A stretch of 64,000 nucleotides of DNA, taken from an uncultured Alphaproteobacteria bacterium (GTDB taxonomy: Bacteria > Pseudomonadota > Alphaproteobacteria > HIMB59 > GCA-002718135). Of this stretch, positions 52,366 to 60,511 are shown in pieces; within the stretch, counting starts at the first letter, position 1; each line of letters begins with the position of its first letter. Both the position numbers and the translations under genes were made by a program. Location: the NCBI GenBank assembly GCA_902524385.1, contig CABZCZ010000005.1, positions 1-64,000 on the forward strand. Direction: 5' to 3'. The notes below the pieces were generated by a model. The model was not told where the DNA came from. It did not search any database and was given only the letters and a program-made list of their open reading frames with translations.

Positions 52366-53541
52366 TTATTTTATTTCCTCAAGCATATCCTTATCTTTTA
52401 AAGTCATTCCAAATCCTGGTTGATCTGGAACTTGTACCTTTCCATTTACTGGAATTTGTTCTCCTTCAAAATAAGGAAACATTGGTACAACTGATTTTCC
52501 ATCAGGACTTCCTGCAATATATTCGCAAAATGGTGAATGCGGTTGAGAAAATATAAAATGAGACGAATAAGGGCCACTACCATGAGGGACTACTGGTAAA
52601 TCGTATGCTGCCGCCATAGCTGAAACTTTTAATAACTCTGTCATTCCACCGACCCACATAACATCAGGTTGTAGTATATCTATAGATTTTGTTTCAATTA
52701 ATTGTCTGAATCCATAACGCGTATATTCATGTTCGCCAGTTGTCCATTTTTTATCAGGATGAGCTTGTTTAATTTGTTTGTACCCATCAATATCATCAGG
52801 ATGAAGAACTTCTTCCCACCAATTAATATTCAAATCCTCGCACCTTTTTGCTAACTGAATTGCATATTGTACATTTAAAGACATGTAACAATCAACCATG
52901 AGAGGAAAATTTTCAGATACAGATTCTCTATGTTTTTTTAAATATTGATAATTTTTTTCTAAACCCTCATGACCATCAGATGGTCCGTATGGTAATGGAA
53001 CTTTTGATCCCCAAAATCCCATTTTTTTTACAGCCACAGGATCTGGACCAGTGCAGTAAAAATGAATTTCATCTCTAACTTTTCCTCCAATCATTTCCAT
53101 TACAGGTTCGTTTCTTAAAATTCCCAATGCATCCCAAATTGCAAGATCAACAACACTAATTGTGCATATAGTTAATCCTTTCCTTCCATAAAAATGACTA
53201 GCTCTAAACATATGTTCCCATATAAGATTTAAATTTTTTGGATTTTGGTTAATTAAAAATCTTTTAAAGTGATTTTGTATAAGCCAAGATGCAGTCTCAC
53301 CACCTAAACCTGATGCTACTCCAACTATTCCATTAGAGAGTTCAACTTCAACTATAACAGAACCTAGCACCCCTATTCCCCAACTAGTTCTTGTTTGTTT
53401 ATATTCTGGGTATGGTGACATTGGGTTAGCAATAATTGTATCCGAAATCCAATGACCTTTTTCCTGTAAATGATAATCGCCACCACTTTTCTTAGAAGTA
53501 ATATATGTTCTTACATCTTTTATTGTAACTTTGTCTGACAT
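52366..53541 (-). CDS. rhmD: L-rhamnonate dehydratase
   Basis: Enolase-superfamily enzyme that dehydrates L-rhamnonate to 2-keto-3-deoxy-L-rhamnonate. The 391-residue protein follows the known RhmD sequence along its whole length: GGDYHLQEKGHWISDTIIANPMSPYPEYKQTR (shown here as a region at residues 20-51), GVLGSVIVEVE, FYCTGPDPVAVKKMGFWGSKVPLPYGPSDG and VVPHGSGPYSSH. Metal ligands are D217 (VDCYMS), E243 (WWEEVL) and E270 (TGEHEY), with H320 as the catalytic base. It is the last gene of the seven-gene minus-strand run from 59472 and anchors this cluster to L-rhamnose or a closely related 6-deoxyhexose. Confidence 0.92.
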   Translation of the reverse strand: MSDKVTIKDVRTYITSKKSGGDYHLQEKGHWISDTIIANPMSPYPEYKQTRTSWGIGVLGSVIVEVELSNGIVGVASGLGGETASWLIQNHFKRFLINQNPKNLNLIWEHMFRASHFYGRKGLTICTISVVDLAIWDALGILRNEPVMEMIGGKVRDEIHFYCTGPDPVAVKKMGFWGSKVPLPYGPSDGHEGLEKNYQYLKKHRESVSENFPLMVDCYMSLNVQYAIQLAKRCEDLNINWWEEVLHPDDIDGYKQIKQAHPDKKWTTGEHEYTRYGFRQLIETKSIDILQPDVMWVGGMTELLKVSAMAAAYDLPVVPHGSGPYSSHFIFSQPHSPFCEYIAGSPDGKSVVPMFPYFEGEQIPVNGKVQVPDQPGFGMTLKDKDMLEEIK

Positions 53542-53545
53542 AATT

Positions 53546-54601
53546 TTAAATACTTTCTAATTTAAGACTTTTCATTGATCTATAAGCTGCATCAAGAGTT
53601 TTTACCATTTTCAAGTTAATTGTAATATCACCATGGTTTTTGTATTCTTTACCTAAACAAATATCTACTAATGTATTTATTGGATATTGGGTGGTATATG
53701 AATGAGTTCCAGATCCAGGTTTTGCTTCCTCATTAATTTCTTTACCATCATTAGTTCTAACCAATAAACGTTCTCTATTAATTTCAAAATCCAAAAACAG
53801 TGCACCTTTATCGCCATGAACTCTTATATTGTATCCTCCTCCATAACCTTTAGGAACATAAGCACATCCAGAAAAAGCACCAGTTGCACCTTCCTCAAAT
53901 TGCACAGAAATAGCATCTGTATAATCAACACCAGTTGGAGAGGGAACAGAAAGACAAAATACTTTTTGAGGATTTAACTTTGTAACTTTATAAACACCAG
54001 CAAACATATGAGATAATTGACCCCAACCATAACCGCCTGCTTTTGATGGATCAGACCATGTTGAAGCTTTGGGTTGAAAAGTGTGATCATCAGACTCACT
54101 AAGGGGAATACCTTGAAACAAATCTACTAGTGAAGAAGAAAAGGAAGTATCTACATGCATTATATTTCCAATTATACCACTTGCAATATGATCCTCTGCT
54201 TTGGACATAAGTGGATTCCAGTTAAATCCATAAGGAGTAAATAATTCTACTTTTTTTTCTTTTAATATCGCTTCTACTTCAAGGGCATCTTTAGTATTAG
54301 TCGTCATAGGTTTTTCAACTAAAACATGACAACCTTTTGCAAGTGCAGCTTTAATATTTTCAAAATGTGCAAAATGTGGACTTGCTATAACCACACCATC
54401 CAATTGCTCCATATCTAACATTTCTTTATAATCAGTTGAAGCATGTTTAAATCCAAACTTTTCTTTAACAAAGTTTAGTTCATCTTCCTCCAACTTACAT
54501 ACACTTGTTAGCTCTACATCATCTCTTTCTTTGAGATGTGGAATATGAAATTCAGTTGCCCACCAACCAGCACCTATTACACCAATTCTTGCTTTTTTCA
54601 T
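53546..54601 (-). CDS. Gfo/Idh/MocA-family sugar dehydrogenase
   Basis: A 351-residue NAD(P)-dependent oxidoreductase with the Rossmann start RIGVIGAGWWATEFHIPHL (about residues 5-23). The second landmark is GCHVLVEKPMTTNTKDA, whose EKP lysine is catalytic, and the C-terminal substrate domain includes GGYGWGQLSHMFAG with the usual histidine. Such enzymes oxidise sugars, sugar acids or inositols. Sitting between rhmD and the mutarotase gene, it could be the dehydrogenase for L-rhamnose or for a related sugar. It is 4 bases from rhmD. Confidence 0.88.
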   Translation of the reverse strand: MKKARIGVIGAGWWATEFHIPHLKERDDVELTSVCKLEEDELNFVKEKFGFKHASTDYKEMLDMEQLDGVVIASPHFAHFENIKAALAKGCHVLVEKPMTTNTKDALEVEAILKEKKVELFTPYGFNWNPLMSKAEDHIASGIIGNIMHVDTSFSSSLVDLFQGIPLSESDDHTFQPKASTWSDPSKAGGYGWGQLSHMFAGVYKVTKLNPQKVFCLSVPSPTGVDYTDAISVQFEEGATGAFSGCAYVPKGYGGGYNIRVHGDKGALFLDFEINRERLLVRTNDGKEINEEAKPGSGTHSYTTQYPINTLVDICLGKEYKNHGDITINLKMVKTLDAAYRSMKSLKLESI

Positions 54602-54621
54602 TTGATCTCCTTCTCAAAAAA

Positions 54622-54936
54622 TTAATCTAAATGCATCATTAATGGTAAAAGAAATGGGAAACCTATGTTTTCATCAACATCTATCTTCATTATTGGAGCC
54701 ATGTATTCTCCCCATTTTGTATTAATTTCACTTTCAGTAATATGTTTAATTGATTTTTGTAAATCATCAGTTTCAAAGTATCCAAATAAAGTTAGGCCAT
54801 GTCTAAAAATATTATAATTGCGAATACCTGCATCACTCAGCATATCTTTCATTTCTGGCCATAATTCATCATGACGCTTTTTGTATTCTTCTTCGTATCC
54901 CGGTCTTACTTCAAGTACCCATGCATAGTTAGACAT
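54622..54936 (-). CDS. rhaM: L-rhamnose mutarotase
   Basis: A 104-residue ferredoxin-like dimeric protein that interconverts the anomers of L-rhamnose. The family pattern is complete: AWVLEVRPGYEEEYKKRHDELWPEMKDMLSDAGIRNY, with the catalytic His 22 (KRHDELWP), then FRHGLTLFGYFET and the closing WGEYMAPIM. The mutarotase indicates that the sugar entering this pathway is L-rhamnose or L-fucose-like. It is one base from the isomerase gene and 20 from the dehydrogenase gene. Confidence 0.93.
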   Translation of the reverse strand: MSNYAWVLEVRPGYEEEYKKRHDELWPEMKDMLSDAGIRNYNIFRHGLTLFGYFETDDLQKSIKHITESEINTKWGEYMAPIMKIDVDENIGFPFLLPLMMHLD

Positions 54937-54937
54937 A

Positions 54938-55753
54938 TTATTCTCCTTTCCATTGATTGAATAAGTCTCTCATTTTAATTGTTTCAGATAAAACATCATC
55001 ATAAACCGTCATCATGTAATTTTGATGTACATATTCAATAGATAAATATTTATCGTAACCAACCTCTTTTAATTTACCAAACATAGCTGGGAAATTTAAT
55101 GTTCCTTCTTCTAATTTTGTCTGCAAATAACCACTTTTTGCTTGTCTCAAGTGAACATGACCGGCGTGTTCCGCTAATACATCTACTGCATCTTGAGTAT
55201 AACCTAAACAAGCAAAATGAGCATAATCCAAGGCAAGTTTTATTCCTGGAACTTTAGATAAAAGCTCTAGTACTATATCAGGACTTTCCAGATATGAATG
55301 AACATGAGGTTCAATCAATAATTGGATATTTTTTTTAGAAGTAATTTCGTTTAATGCATTTAAAGAATTAATTGAATTTATAAGAGCATCGTTTCTAGAT
55401 TGACCAGGATTAGTAACACCAGGTAATATAAAAATACTTGGTATATTAGCTTCCGCGCAAAAATTAGTTACCGTAGATAAATCTTTTTTATTATCTTCTA
55501 AATTATTTATGTCAGCTAAATTTCTATCCTCTAATGAATTACCAAAAAGATGATATAAATTAGCATAAACAATATTGTATTTGTTGATTTCATTTATAAT
55601 TTTTTTATAATCTTCAAGAAGAGTATTTTTATCTAATGCTGAACGATAGAAATATCCAACATCAATTGCATTTATTCCTAATAAATTAGATAATCCGGTT
55701 GACTCACTTAAGTTACATTGTGGAAAAGACCATGATGTTACAGATAATTTCAT
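54938..55753 (-). CDS. Sugar isomerase/epimerase (xylose isomerase-like TIM barrel)
   Basis: A 271-residue protein of the AP endonuclease 2/xylose isomerase-like family, which includes hydroxypyruvate isomerases, tagatose epimerases and inosose dehydratases. Recognisable stretches are SVTSWSFPQC, LLIEPHVHSYLESPDIVLELLSKVPGIKLALDYAHFACLGY and VGYDKYLSIEYVHQN, which carry the metal-binding acids and histidines. The substrate is unknown. Placed among rhamnose genes it could act on an intermediate or on a second sugar carried by the same importer. Confidence 0.82.
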   Translation of the reverse strand: MKLSVTSWSFPQCNLSESTGLSNLLGINAIDVGYFYRSALDKNTLLEDYKKIINEINKYNIVYANLYHLFGNSLEDRNLADINNLEDNKKDLSTVTNFCAEANIPSIFILPGVTNPGQSRNDALINSINSLNALNEITSKKNIQLLIEPHVHSYLESPDIVLELLSKVPGIKLALDYAHFACLGYTQDAVDVLAEHAGHVHLRQAKSGYLQTKLEEGTLNFPAMFGKLKEVGYDKYLSIEYVHQNYMMTVYDDVLSETIKMRDLFNQWKGE

Positions 55754-55754
55754 A

Positions 55755-56711
55755 TTAAGCTCTCATTCTCCATTGGTCTAAGCCAACAGCTAAAATTAGT
55801 ACAGTTCCTTTTGCAACCTCTTGCCACGAAGAAGAAACATTCATTAAAGTTAATCCATTATTAATTGTGCCAAGAATTAATACAGCAAATAATGTTCCCC
55901 ATACGCTTCCAATTCCTCCGTATAAACTAGTGCCGCCTAAAATTATTGCAGCTATGATGGTTAAAAGATGGGAACCTGCTGCATTAGGTGCTGCTGCTCC
56001 CAACATTGCAGTCAATAAAACACCTGCAATTGCTCCACTTAACCCTGATAAAACATATAGGTAGAATTGTACTTTAACGACCGGTACGCCTAAGAGTAGA
56101 CTTGCATCAGGATTATTACCAGAAGCATAAAGGAAACGTCCAAATTTAGTTTTTGACATTAATAACCATAATAAAAACATCGCAAGAATCATTATGATTA
56201 ATGGTATTGGAACATTAAATATCCTACCCACACCAATATAATTAAATTCTGGAAGCATCATTGATTTTGTCAATCCACCGGTCAGAACTAAAGAAAAACC
56301 AGTAATTATCGACATGGTTCCTAATGTTGCAATTAATGGATTAAATTTTAATACTGTAGCTAAGAAACCATTAAAGGCACCAATAAAAGCTCCTACAAAC
56401 AATGACAAAGCTACTGCTAACCAAATATTATCTATCCATCCAAAAAATATTGTAATCAATACACCAGTTAATCCAGCGACTGCAGCTACTGATAAATCTA
56501 GACCACCAGCAATAATTAATGGTGTACCTGCTGCAGCCATTAACCCTATATAAGACATATTTATTCCAATATTCATTGCATTATTAAAAGAAAAAAACCA
56601 AGGCGACATCAATGACAGTGCAATAACAATAACAATATAAAAAACAGATAGAACTGCAACACCTGACCATGACTGCTTCATTAATGAATTAAAATTTGAT
56701 AAATTACTCAT
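55755..56711 (-). CDS. Sugar ABC transporter permease (RbsC-type, CUT2)
   Basis: A 318-residue permease with about nine hydrophobic helices. Signatures are GTPLIIAGGLDLSVAAVAGLTGVLITI, NGFLATVLKFNPLIATLGTMSIITGFSLVLTGG, YASGNNPDASLLLGVPVVKVQFYLYVLSGLSGAIAGVLLTAMLGAA and AAIILGGTSLYGGIGSVWGTLFAVLILGTINNGL, all RbsC/BPD_transp_2 hallmarks. It acts with the RbsA-like ATPase 9 bases upstream and the binding protein before it. Confidence 0.93.
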   Translation of the reverse strand: MSNLSNFNSLMKQSWSGVAVLSVFYIVIVIALSLMSPWFFSFNNAMNIGINMSYIGLMAAAGTPLIIAGGLDLSVAAVAGLTGVLITIFFGWIDNIWLAVALSLFVGAFIGAFNGFLATVLKFNPLIATLGTMSIITGFSLVLTGGLTKSMMLPEFNYIGVGRIFNVPIPLIIMILAMFLLWLLMSKTKFGRFLYASGNNPDASLLLGVPVVKVQFYLYVLSGLSGAIAGVLLTAMLGAAAPNAAGSHLLTIIAAIILGGTSLYGGIGSVWGTLFAVLILGTINNGLTLMNVSSSWQEVAKGTVLILAVGLDQWRMRA

Positions 56712-56720
56712 ATTTTTCCT

Positions 56721-58238
56721 TTAATTTAAATTAGTATTTATATTTTCTCCTGCAGCTGCCATCAATTGTTCAACTTGAACTGATTGATCATATATTGATG
56801 TTATAGTTCCTCTATTAAGAACCATGAATCTATCTGCTAAACCATAAATTTCTTCAACATCTGAAGAAAAAATAATTACTGTTAATCCTTGATCACATAA
56901 ATATCTTAATTTTTGGTAAATTTCTTTTCTAGCACCAAGATCAACACCTCTTGTTGGTTCCTCAATAATTAAAATAGAAACCTCATCAACTAACCATCTC
57001 GCTATACACGCTTTTTGTTGGTTACCACCAGATAAAAAACGAAACAATTGTTCACTACTTAAACATTTAATATCAAAGTCAGCAATCCATTTATTGGTAA
57101 ATTCTTTTTCTTTCTTTGTATCAATAAATGTTCTTTGAATAAAATTATTCAAGAATGGTATAGTCATATTATTTCTAAGATTTAATTCTGATAAAATACC
57201 CTCTGTTTTTCTCTCCGCTGGAATGAAACCTATGCCATTCTTCTTTGCATCTTGCGGAGAAGTAGGTGTGTAATCTTTGCCAAAAAGAAAAATTTTTCCT
57301 TTTTCTGTTTTTCCAGAAATGCCGTATATTTTTCTTCCTAACTCTTCTAAACCTGATCCAAGTAAACCAAACACTCCTAGGATCTCGCCTTTATAAACTT
57401 CAAAATTAAGGTTATATAAATTTTTTGAAAAAGTTACGTTTTCAAATTTAAGAGCTAAATCTGAATTTTCTTTTTTACTCTTATTTGGATATAAATTTTC
57501 AACAGCATTTCCTAACATTGCTGATAAAACTTCATCATGGTTTGAAGAAGTTGTTTTAAACTCACCTGCATTTTTTCCATCTCTTAATACAACAATTCTT
57601 TGACAAACATCAAAAACTTCATCAAGATAATGAGAAATATAAATTATACCTACTCCAGCTTTTCTTGTTTTCTCCAGAGCCTCAAACAATGTTTTTGATT
57701 CTTTTCTAGTTAAAGCTGCTGTTGGCTCATCCATTATAAGTATTTTAGCTTTGCCAACCATAGCTCTTGCAATTTCTACAATTCTTTGTTCTGGTAATGT
57801 TAATTCTTTAATTTGTTTTTGTACGTTTATATCTAGACCTAAATCTAATAATTTTTCACGTGCTATTTTGATCATTAATTTTTGATCTGTAAATTCTATT
57901 CCTGCTATTTTTTTTGTTGGTAAATTACCTAACATTAAATTTTCAGCTACTGTCATTTCAGAATGAATTGATAGTTCTTGAGGCAACAAACCTACACCTG
58001 ATTTAATTGAGTCTGATGAATTTTTTATAAATACTTCATTATTTGAAATAAAAATATTACCTTTATCTTTTAAATATATTCCAGATAAAATCTTAATTAA
58101 AGTAGATTTGCCAGCACCATTTGAACCTAATAAACCAAGACATTCCCCTTCATTTAAATTAAGTTCAACTTCATCTAAAACTGCAACACCTGAAAAGGTT
58201 TTTCTAATTCCTTTCATTGACAAAATTGTATTATTCAT
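56721..58238 (-). CDS. Sugar ABC transporter ATP-binding protein (RbsA-type, two NBDs)
   Basis: A 505-residue fusion of two ATP-binding domains. The first has Walker A GLLGSNGAGKSTLIKILSG, signature LTLPEQRIVEIARAM and Walker B KILIMDEPTAAL. The second has a degenerate Walker A region (GVFGLLGSGLEELGR), with signature FLSGGNQQKACIARWL and Walker B ILIIEEPTRGVDLGA. That asymmetry is normal for the CUT2 class. It powers the permease 9 bases downstream. It cannot replace the single-NBD ATPase that the CUT1 permeases at 48344-50021 need. Confidence 0.95.
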   Translation of the reverse strand: MNNTILSMKGIRKTFSGVAVLDEVELNLNEGECLGLLGSNGAGKSTLIKILSGIYLKDKGNIFISNNEVFIKNSSDSIKSGVGLLPQELSIHSEMTVAENLMLGNLPTKKIAGIEFTDQKLMIKIAREKLLDLGLDINVQKQIKELTLPEQRIVEIARAMVGKAKILIMDEPTAALTRKESKTLFEALEKTRKAGVGIIYISHYLDEVFDVCQRIVVLRDGKNAGEFKTTSSNHDEVLSAMLGNAVENLYPNKSKKENSDLALKFENVTFSKNLYNLNFEVYKGEILGVFGLLGSGLEELGRKIYGISGKTEKGKIFLFGKDYTPTSPQDAKKNGIGFIPAERKTEGILSELNLRNNMTIPFLNNFIQRTFIDTKKEKEFTNKWIADFDIKCLSSEQLFRFLSGGNQQKACIARWLVDEVSILIIEEPTRGVDLGARKEIYQKLRYLCDQGLTVIIFSSDVEEIYGLADRFMVLNRGTITSIYDQSVQVEQLMAAAGENINTNLN

Positions 58239-58247
58239 AAAGGTTTA

Positions 58248-58276
58248 TGAGGCCTCATATTTTATATAAGGCCTCA
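58248..58276 (-). repeat. Intercistronic hairpin after the CUT2 binding-protein gene
   Basis: TGAGGCCT (58248-58255) and AGGCCTCA (58269-58276) pair across a 13-base A+T-rich loop in the 49-base gap between the binding-protein stop and the ATPase start. Each arm also contains the self-complementary AGGCCT. There is no T run. Like the element at 50027-50053 it is placed to protect or boost the binding-protein message. Confidence 0.8.
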
Positions 58277-58287
58277 ATATGATTACT

Positions 58288-59472
58288 CTAATCAGATGGT
58301 ATTAGATTAAGAACATCTGCCATTGCTGGATCTGCTCTAACCTCAGCTAAATGAGCTGAAAAAGCTTCTTGAGGAAAAGTCCATGAAGCAGCTACATCAT
58401 CATCTCTACAAGTTCTATCAGGATAGTACTCACAAATATTAGATGGTGATACCATTACGTGATTCATTAGAACTACATCATCAACAGGCTTGTTAGCAAG
58501 ATTTGACAGTGCCATTGGAATTAAATAGTTTCCGTATCTTTCTGGAAAGTATCCAACAGACGCAATGAACTCAGGTTCATTCATCATTGTATCCAATTCA
58601 TCTGCACCCATTCCAACAACTATTGCATCATCACCTCTATTAGCGCCTTGCACAGCACGAAGTGCACCAGTAGATGTTTGATCATTAATAGCTGTAATTA
58701 AAATCGGCGCTCCTTCAGGAATTCTTCCTATGACATTGTTCATCTCTTGGAAACTTAACTCTAAAGTTTGTTTAGCATCATATACAATTACTCTGTCATC
58801 AGTAATATCAGGTAAAACTGCTCTAGCTCCTGCTTCTTGACCACCGGATCTCATTGCAACTACTGCACCAGATTGTGGAAGAGCTCCAATTACTAGGTAA
58901 GCATCTTTTCCTACGTCAGGACCCCACTTCGTAATAGCTGCAGTAGCAAGATGAACACCACCTATATAACCAGATTTAGGATTATTAGCTCCAAAAAAAC
59001 CAGCGCCAGGCATTGGAATGTCAATTGCAGTTACTCCAATTCCATTCATGTTCATTTTGTTCATTATCATTTCACCAAATGCAGCATCTGTTTGAAACTC
59101 AATTACATAATCAACGTTTCTTGTAATATAACTTTCTGCATTTGCCATTGCAGTGGCTCCGTCTAACAAGTTGTCAGTAACTAGAATTTCAATACCTGCA
59201 GCTTCAGCATTTGCAAGGATACCTTCTTCAACAAGCGCACAGAAGGCAATATCTCTCTGAAGATTAGCAAAACCAAAAACATAGTTTTTGCCATTTTTTG
59301 GCGGATTAACTTTCATAGCCTCTTCCACCATTGCTTTTAATTCTACTTCACTTAACATACTTGCATCATGATTGTTTGCATCAAAATGCCCACCAGCTGA
59401 AGCAAAAGTTGCTGTTAAAGTAAAAACTAAAGCAATAATTGTATTTTTTAAAAATTTAATTAAATTCATCAA
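58288..59472 (-). CDS. Periplasmic sugar-binding protein (RbsB-like, CUT2)
   Basis: A 394-residue type 1 periplasmic binding protein with a signal peptide (about residues 9-26, cleavage near ASAGG). The fold is shown by NYVFGFANLQRDIAFCALVEEGILANAEAAGIEILVTDN, DYVIEFQTDAAFGEMIMNKMNMNGIGVTAIDIPMPGAGFFGANN and ILITAINDQTSTGALRAVQGANRGDDAIVVGMGADE, the sugar-sensing hinge regions. Cysteines near the C-terminus (ICEYYPDRTC) may form a disulphide. The gene has an AAGGGGGG ribosome binding site and heads the run of seven genes down to rhmD, so rhamnose or a related deoxysugar is the likely ligand. Confidence 0.92.
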   Translation of the reverse strand: MMNLIKFLKNTIIALVFTLTATFASAGGHFDANNHDASMLSEVELKAMVEEAMKVNPPKNGKNYVFGFANLQRDIAFCALVEEGILANAEAAGIEILVTDNLLDGATAMANAESYITRNVDYVIEFQTDAAFGEMIMNKMNMNGIGVTAIDIPMPGAGFFGANNPKSGYIGGVHLATAAITKWGPDVGKDAYLVIGALPQSGAVVAMRSGGQEAGARAVLPDITDDRVIVYDAKQTLELSFQEMNNVIGRIPEGAPILITAINDQTSTGALRAVQGANRGDDAIVVGMGADELDTMMNEPEFIASVGYFPERYGNYLIPMALSNLANKPVDDVVLMNHVMVSPSNICEYYPDRTCRDDDVAASWTFPQEAFSAHLAEVRADPAMADVLNLIPSD

Positions 59473-59501
59473 ATACCCCCCTTAGTTGATAAAATTGGAT
59501 T

Positions 59502-59530
59502 ATGATATTATTAACAAGAAAATATTACAA
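59502..59530 (-). promoter_or_regulatory. Candidate promoter of the CUT2 transporter/rhamnose operon
   Basis: On the minus strand TTGTAA (59530-59525) and TATCAT (59507-59502) are 17 bases apart, matching the sigma70 consensus at 4 of 6 and 5 of 6 positions. It would start transcription about 20 bases before the binding-protein ribosome site. Confidence 0.4.
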
Positions 59531-59549
59531 GAGAATATAAGAAAATATT
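59516..59549. repeat. Two direct copies of AAGAAAATATT upstream of the CUT2 binding-protein gene
   Basis: The 11-base word lies at 59516-59526 and 59539-59549, 23 bases apart, about two helical turns, and overlaps the candidate promoter. A 14-base palindrome TATAATTAATTATA follows at 59551-59564. In such A+T-rich DNA chance is possible, but tandem placement at a catabolic promoter is what an activator or repressor site would look like. Confidence 0.3.
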
Positions 59550-59572
59550 TTATAATTAATTATAACTAATAT

Positions 59573-60430
59573 TTATTGATGAGTTGGCTTCCATTTATCA
59601 AGAGCTTCAAGAAACCTCTCCTTTTCACCTTTTCGCATAGATATATTTGTCTCAGAATAGGGAAAATTTCCAGCACCTACTTCATTTTTGAATTTGCTGA
59701 GAGCGGCAACTCTTTCACTATGTATCTGAGTGTGTAGACGACCTACATTTCCAAATGCATATGCATGTTTTGGAGGTTTTTTTTCTTCACTTGGTTCTCC
59801 ACATATATCAGCAACGAAAGACATTATTACATCACCTGCCATTCCTGCACCCAATGAAAATGTAACAATAGAAGTTTTGTAATTTATGGCTTCAAGTACT
59901 TCTTCGGCAATACATTCAGCTTCAACTGCAAAAACTCCTACGTCTTCCATTCTTTTCAAAGTTTTAAAAATTTGCATTGCTTCATCTGCACTTCTACCCC
60001 AACCTCTTAGACCGCCACAGTAATGACTAAATGTAGGAATTAAACCAATATGACTATGAACAGGAATTCCTTCCTTTGATAATTTTTCCATCACATCATA
60101 AGATCTTAAAGTATAGTACATATCTGCACCATTTCTCATAGCATTGAAAGCATGACTCATAATTTCTTTATGTGAATCAAGTTGTGCCCATGGAGTTCCA
60201 ACACCTGTAAAATGATTAGGAGCAATAGAGCGAAGTTCTTGAATGCTTCTGGGACCTATGACAAATAAATCGATACCTGCTTCAATGCATGCAAGAATTT
60301 CTTGCTTGTTTGCTGGATTAGACATCGTAAGTTTCGGTTTTGTTGTATTTGAATTTTTTAAAGCCTTTAAATCAGATACTGTGTAATTCCGATGTGCAGG
60401 TTTTCTACTAAAGTCATATATACGCTTCAT
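59573..60430 (-). CDS. PanB-like (ketopantoate hydroxymethyltransferase fold) protein with altered active site
   Basis: A 285-residue TIM-barrel protein. IPVHSHIGLIP (about residues 122-132), a GGLRGWGRSADEAMQIFKTLKRMEDVGVFAVEAECI run and SLGAGMAGD align in order with PanB, keeping H127 and E172 at the positions of the catalytic His and a C-terminal-half Glu. The PanB magnesium loop VGDSLG is instead VIGPRS (57-62), and the KxEGG strand is YTLRSYD. The metal Asp and catalytic Lys therefore appear lost, and pantothenate synthesis is unlikely. Relatives in the PEP mutase-like superfamily cleave or hydrolyse keto acids. It lies between an SDR gene and the rhamnose importer. A role on a 2-keto-3-deoxy acid is my inference. 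Confidence 0.72.
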   Translation of the reverse strand: MKRIYDFSRKPAHRNYTVSDLKALKNSNTTKPKLTMSNPANKQEILACIEAGIDLFVIGPRSIQELRSIAPNHFTGVGTPWAQLDSHKEIMSHAFNAMRNGADMYYTLRSYDVMEKLSKEGIPVHSHIGLIPTFSHYCGGLRGWGRSADEAMQIFKTLKRMEDVGVFAVEAECIAEEVLEAINYKTSIVTFSLGAGMAGDVIMSFVADICGEPSEEKKPPKHAYAFGNVGRLHTQIHSERVAALSKFKNEVGAGNFPYSETNISMRKGEKERFLEALDKWKPTHQ

Positions 60431-60511
60431 AAATGGTCATTCAAATTATTTAATATTACCTTATCGGCAACTAAAATAATAACAAGAAATTTTTATTTAT
60501 TTTCTAAATTT

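Noticed and set aside
56314-56553. Pro/Ala/Lys-rich plus-strand frame inside the RbsC-like permease gene
   Set aside because: Antisense shadow of a hydrophobic membrane protein; composition is explained by the reverse strand of Ile/Gly/Ala codons.
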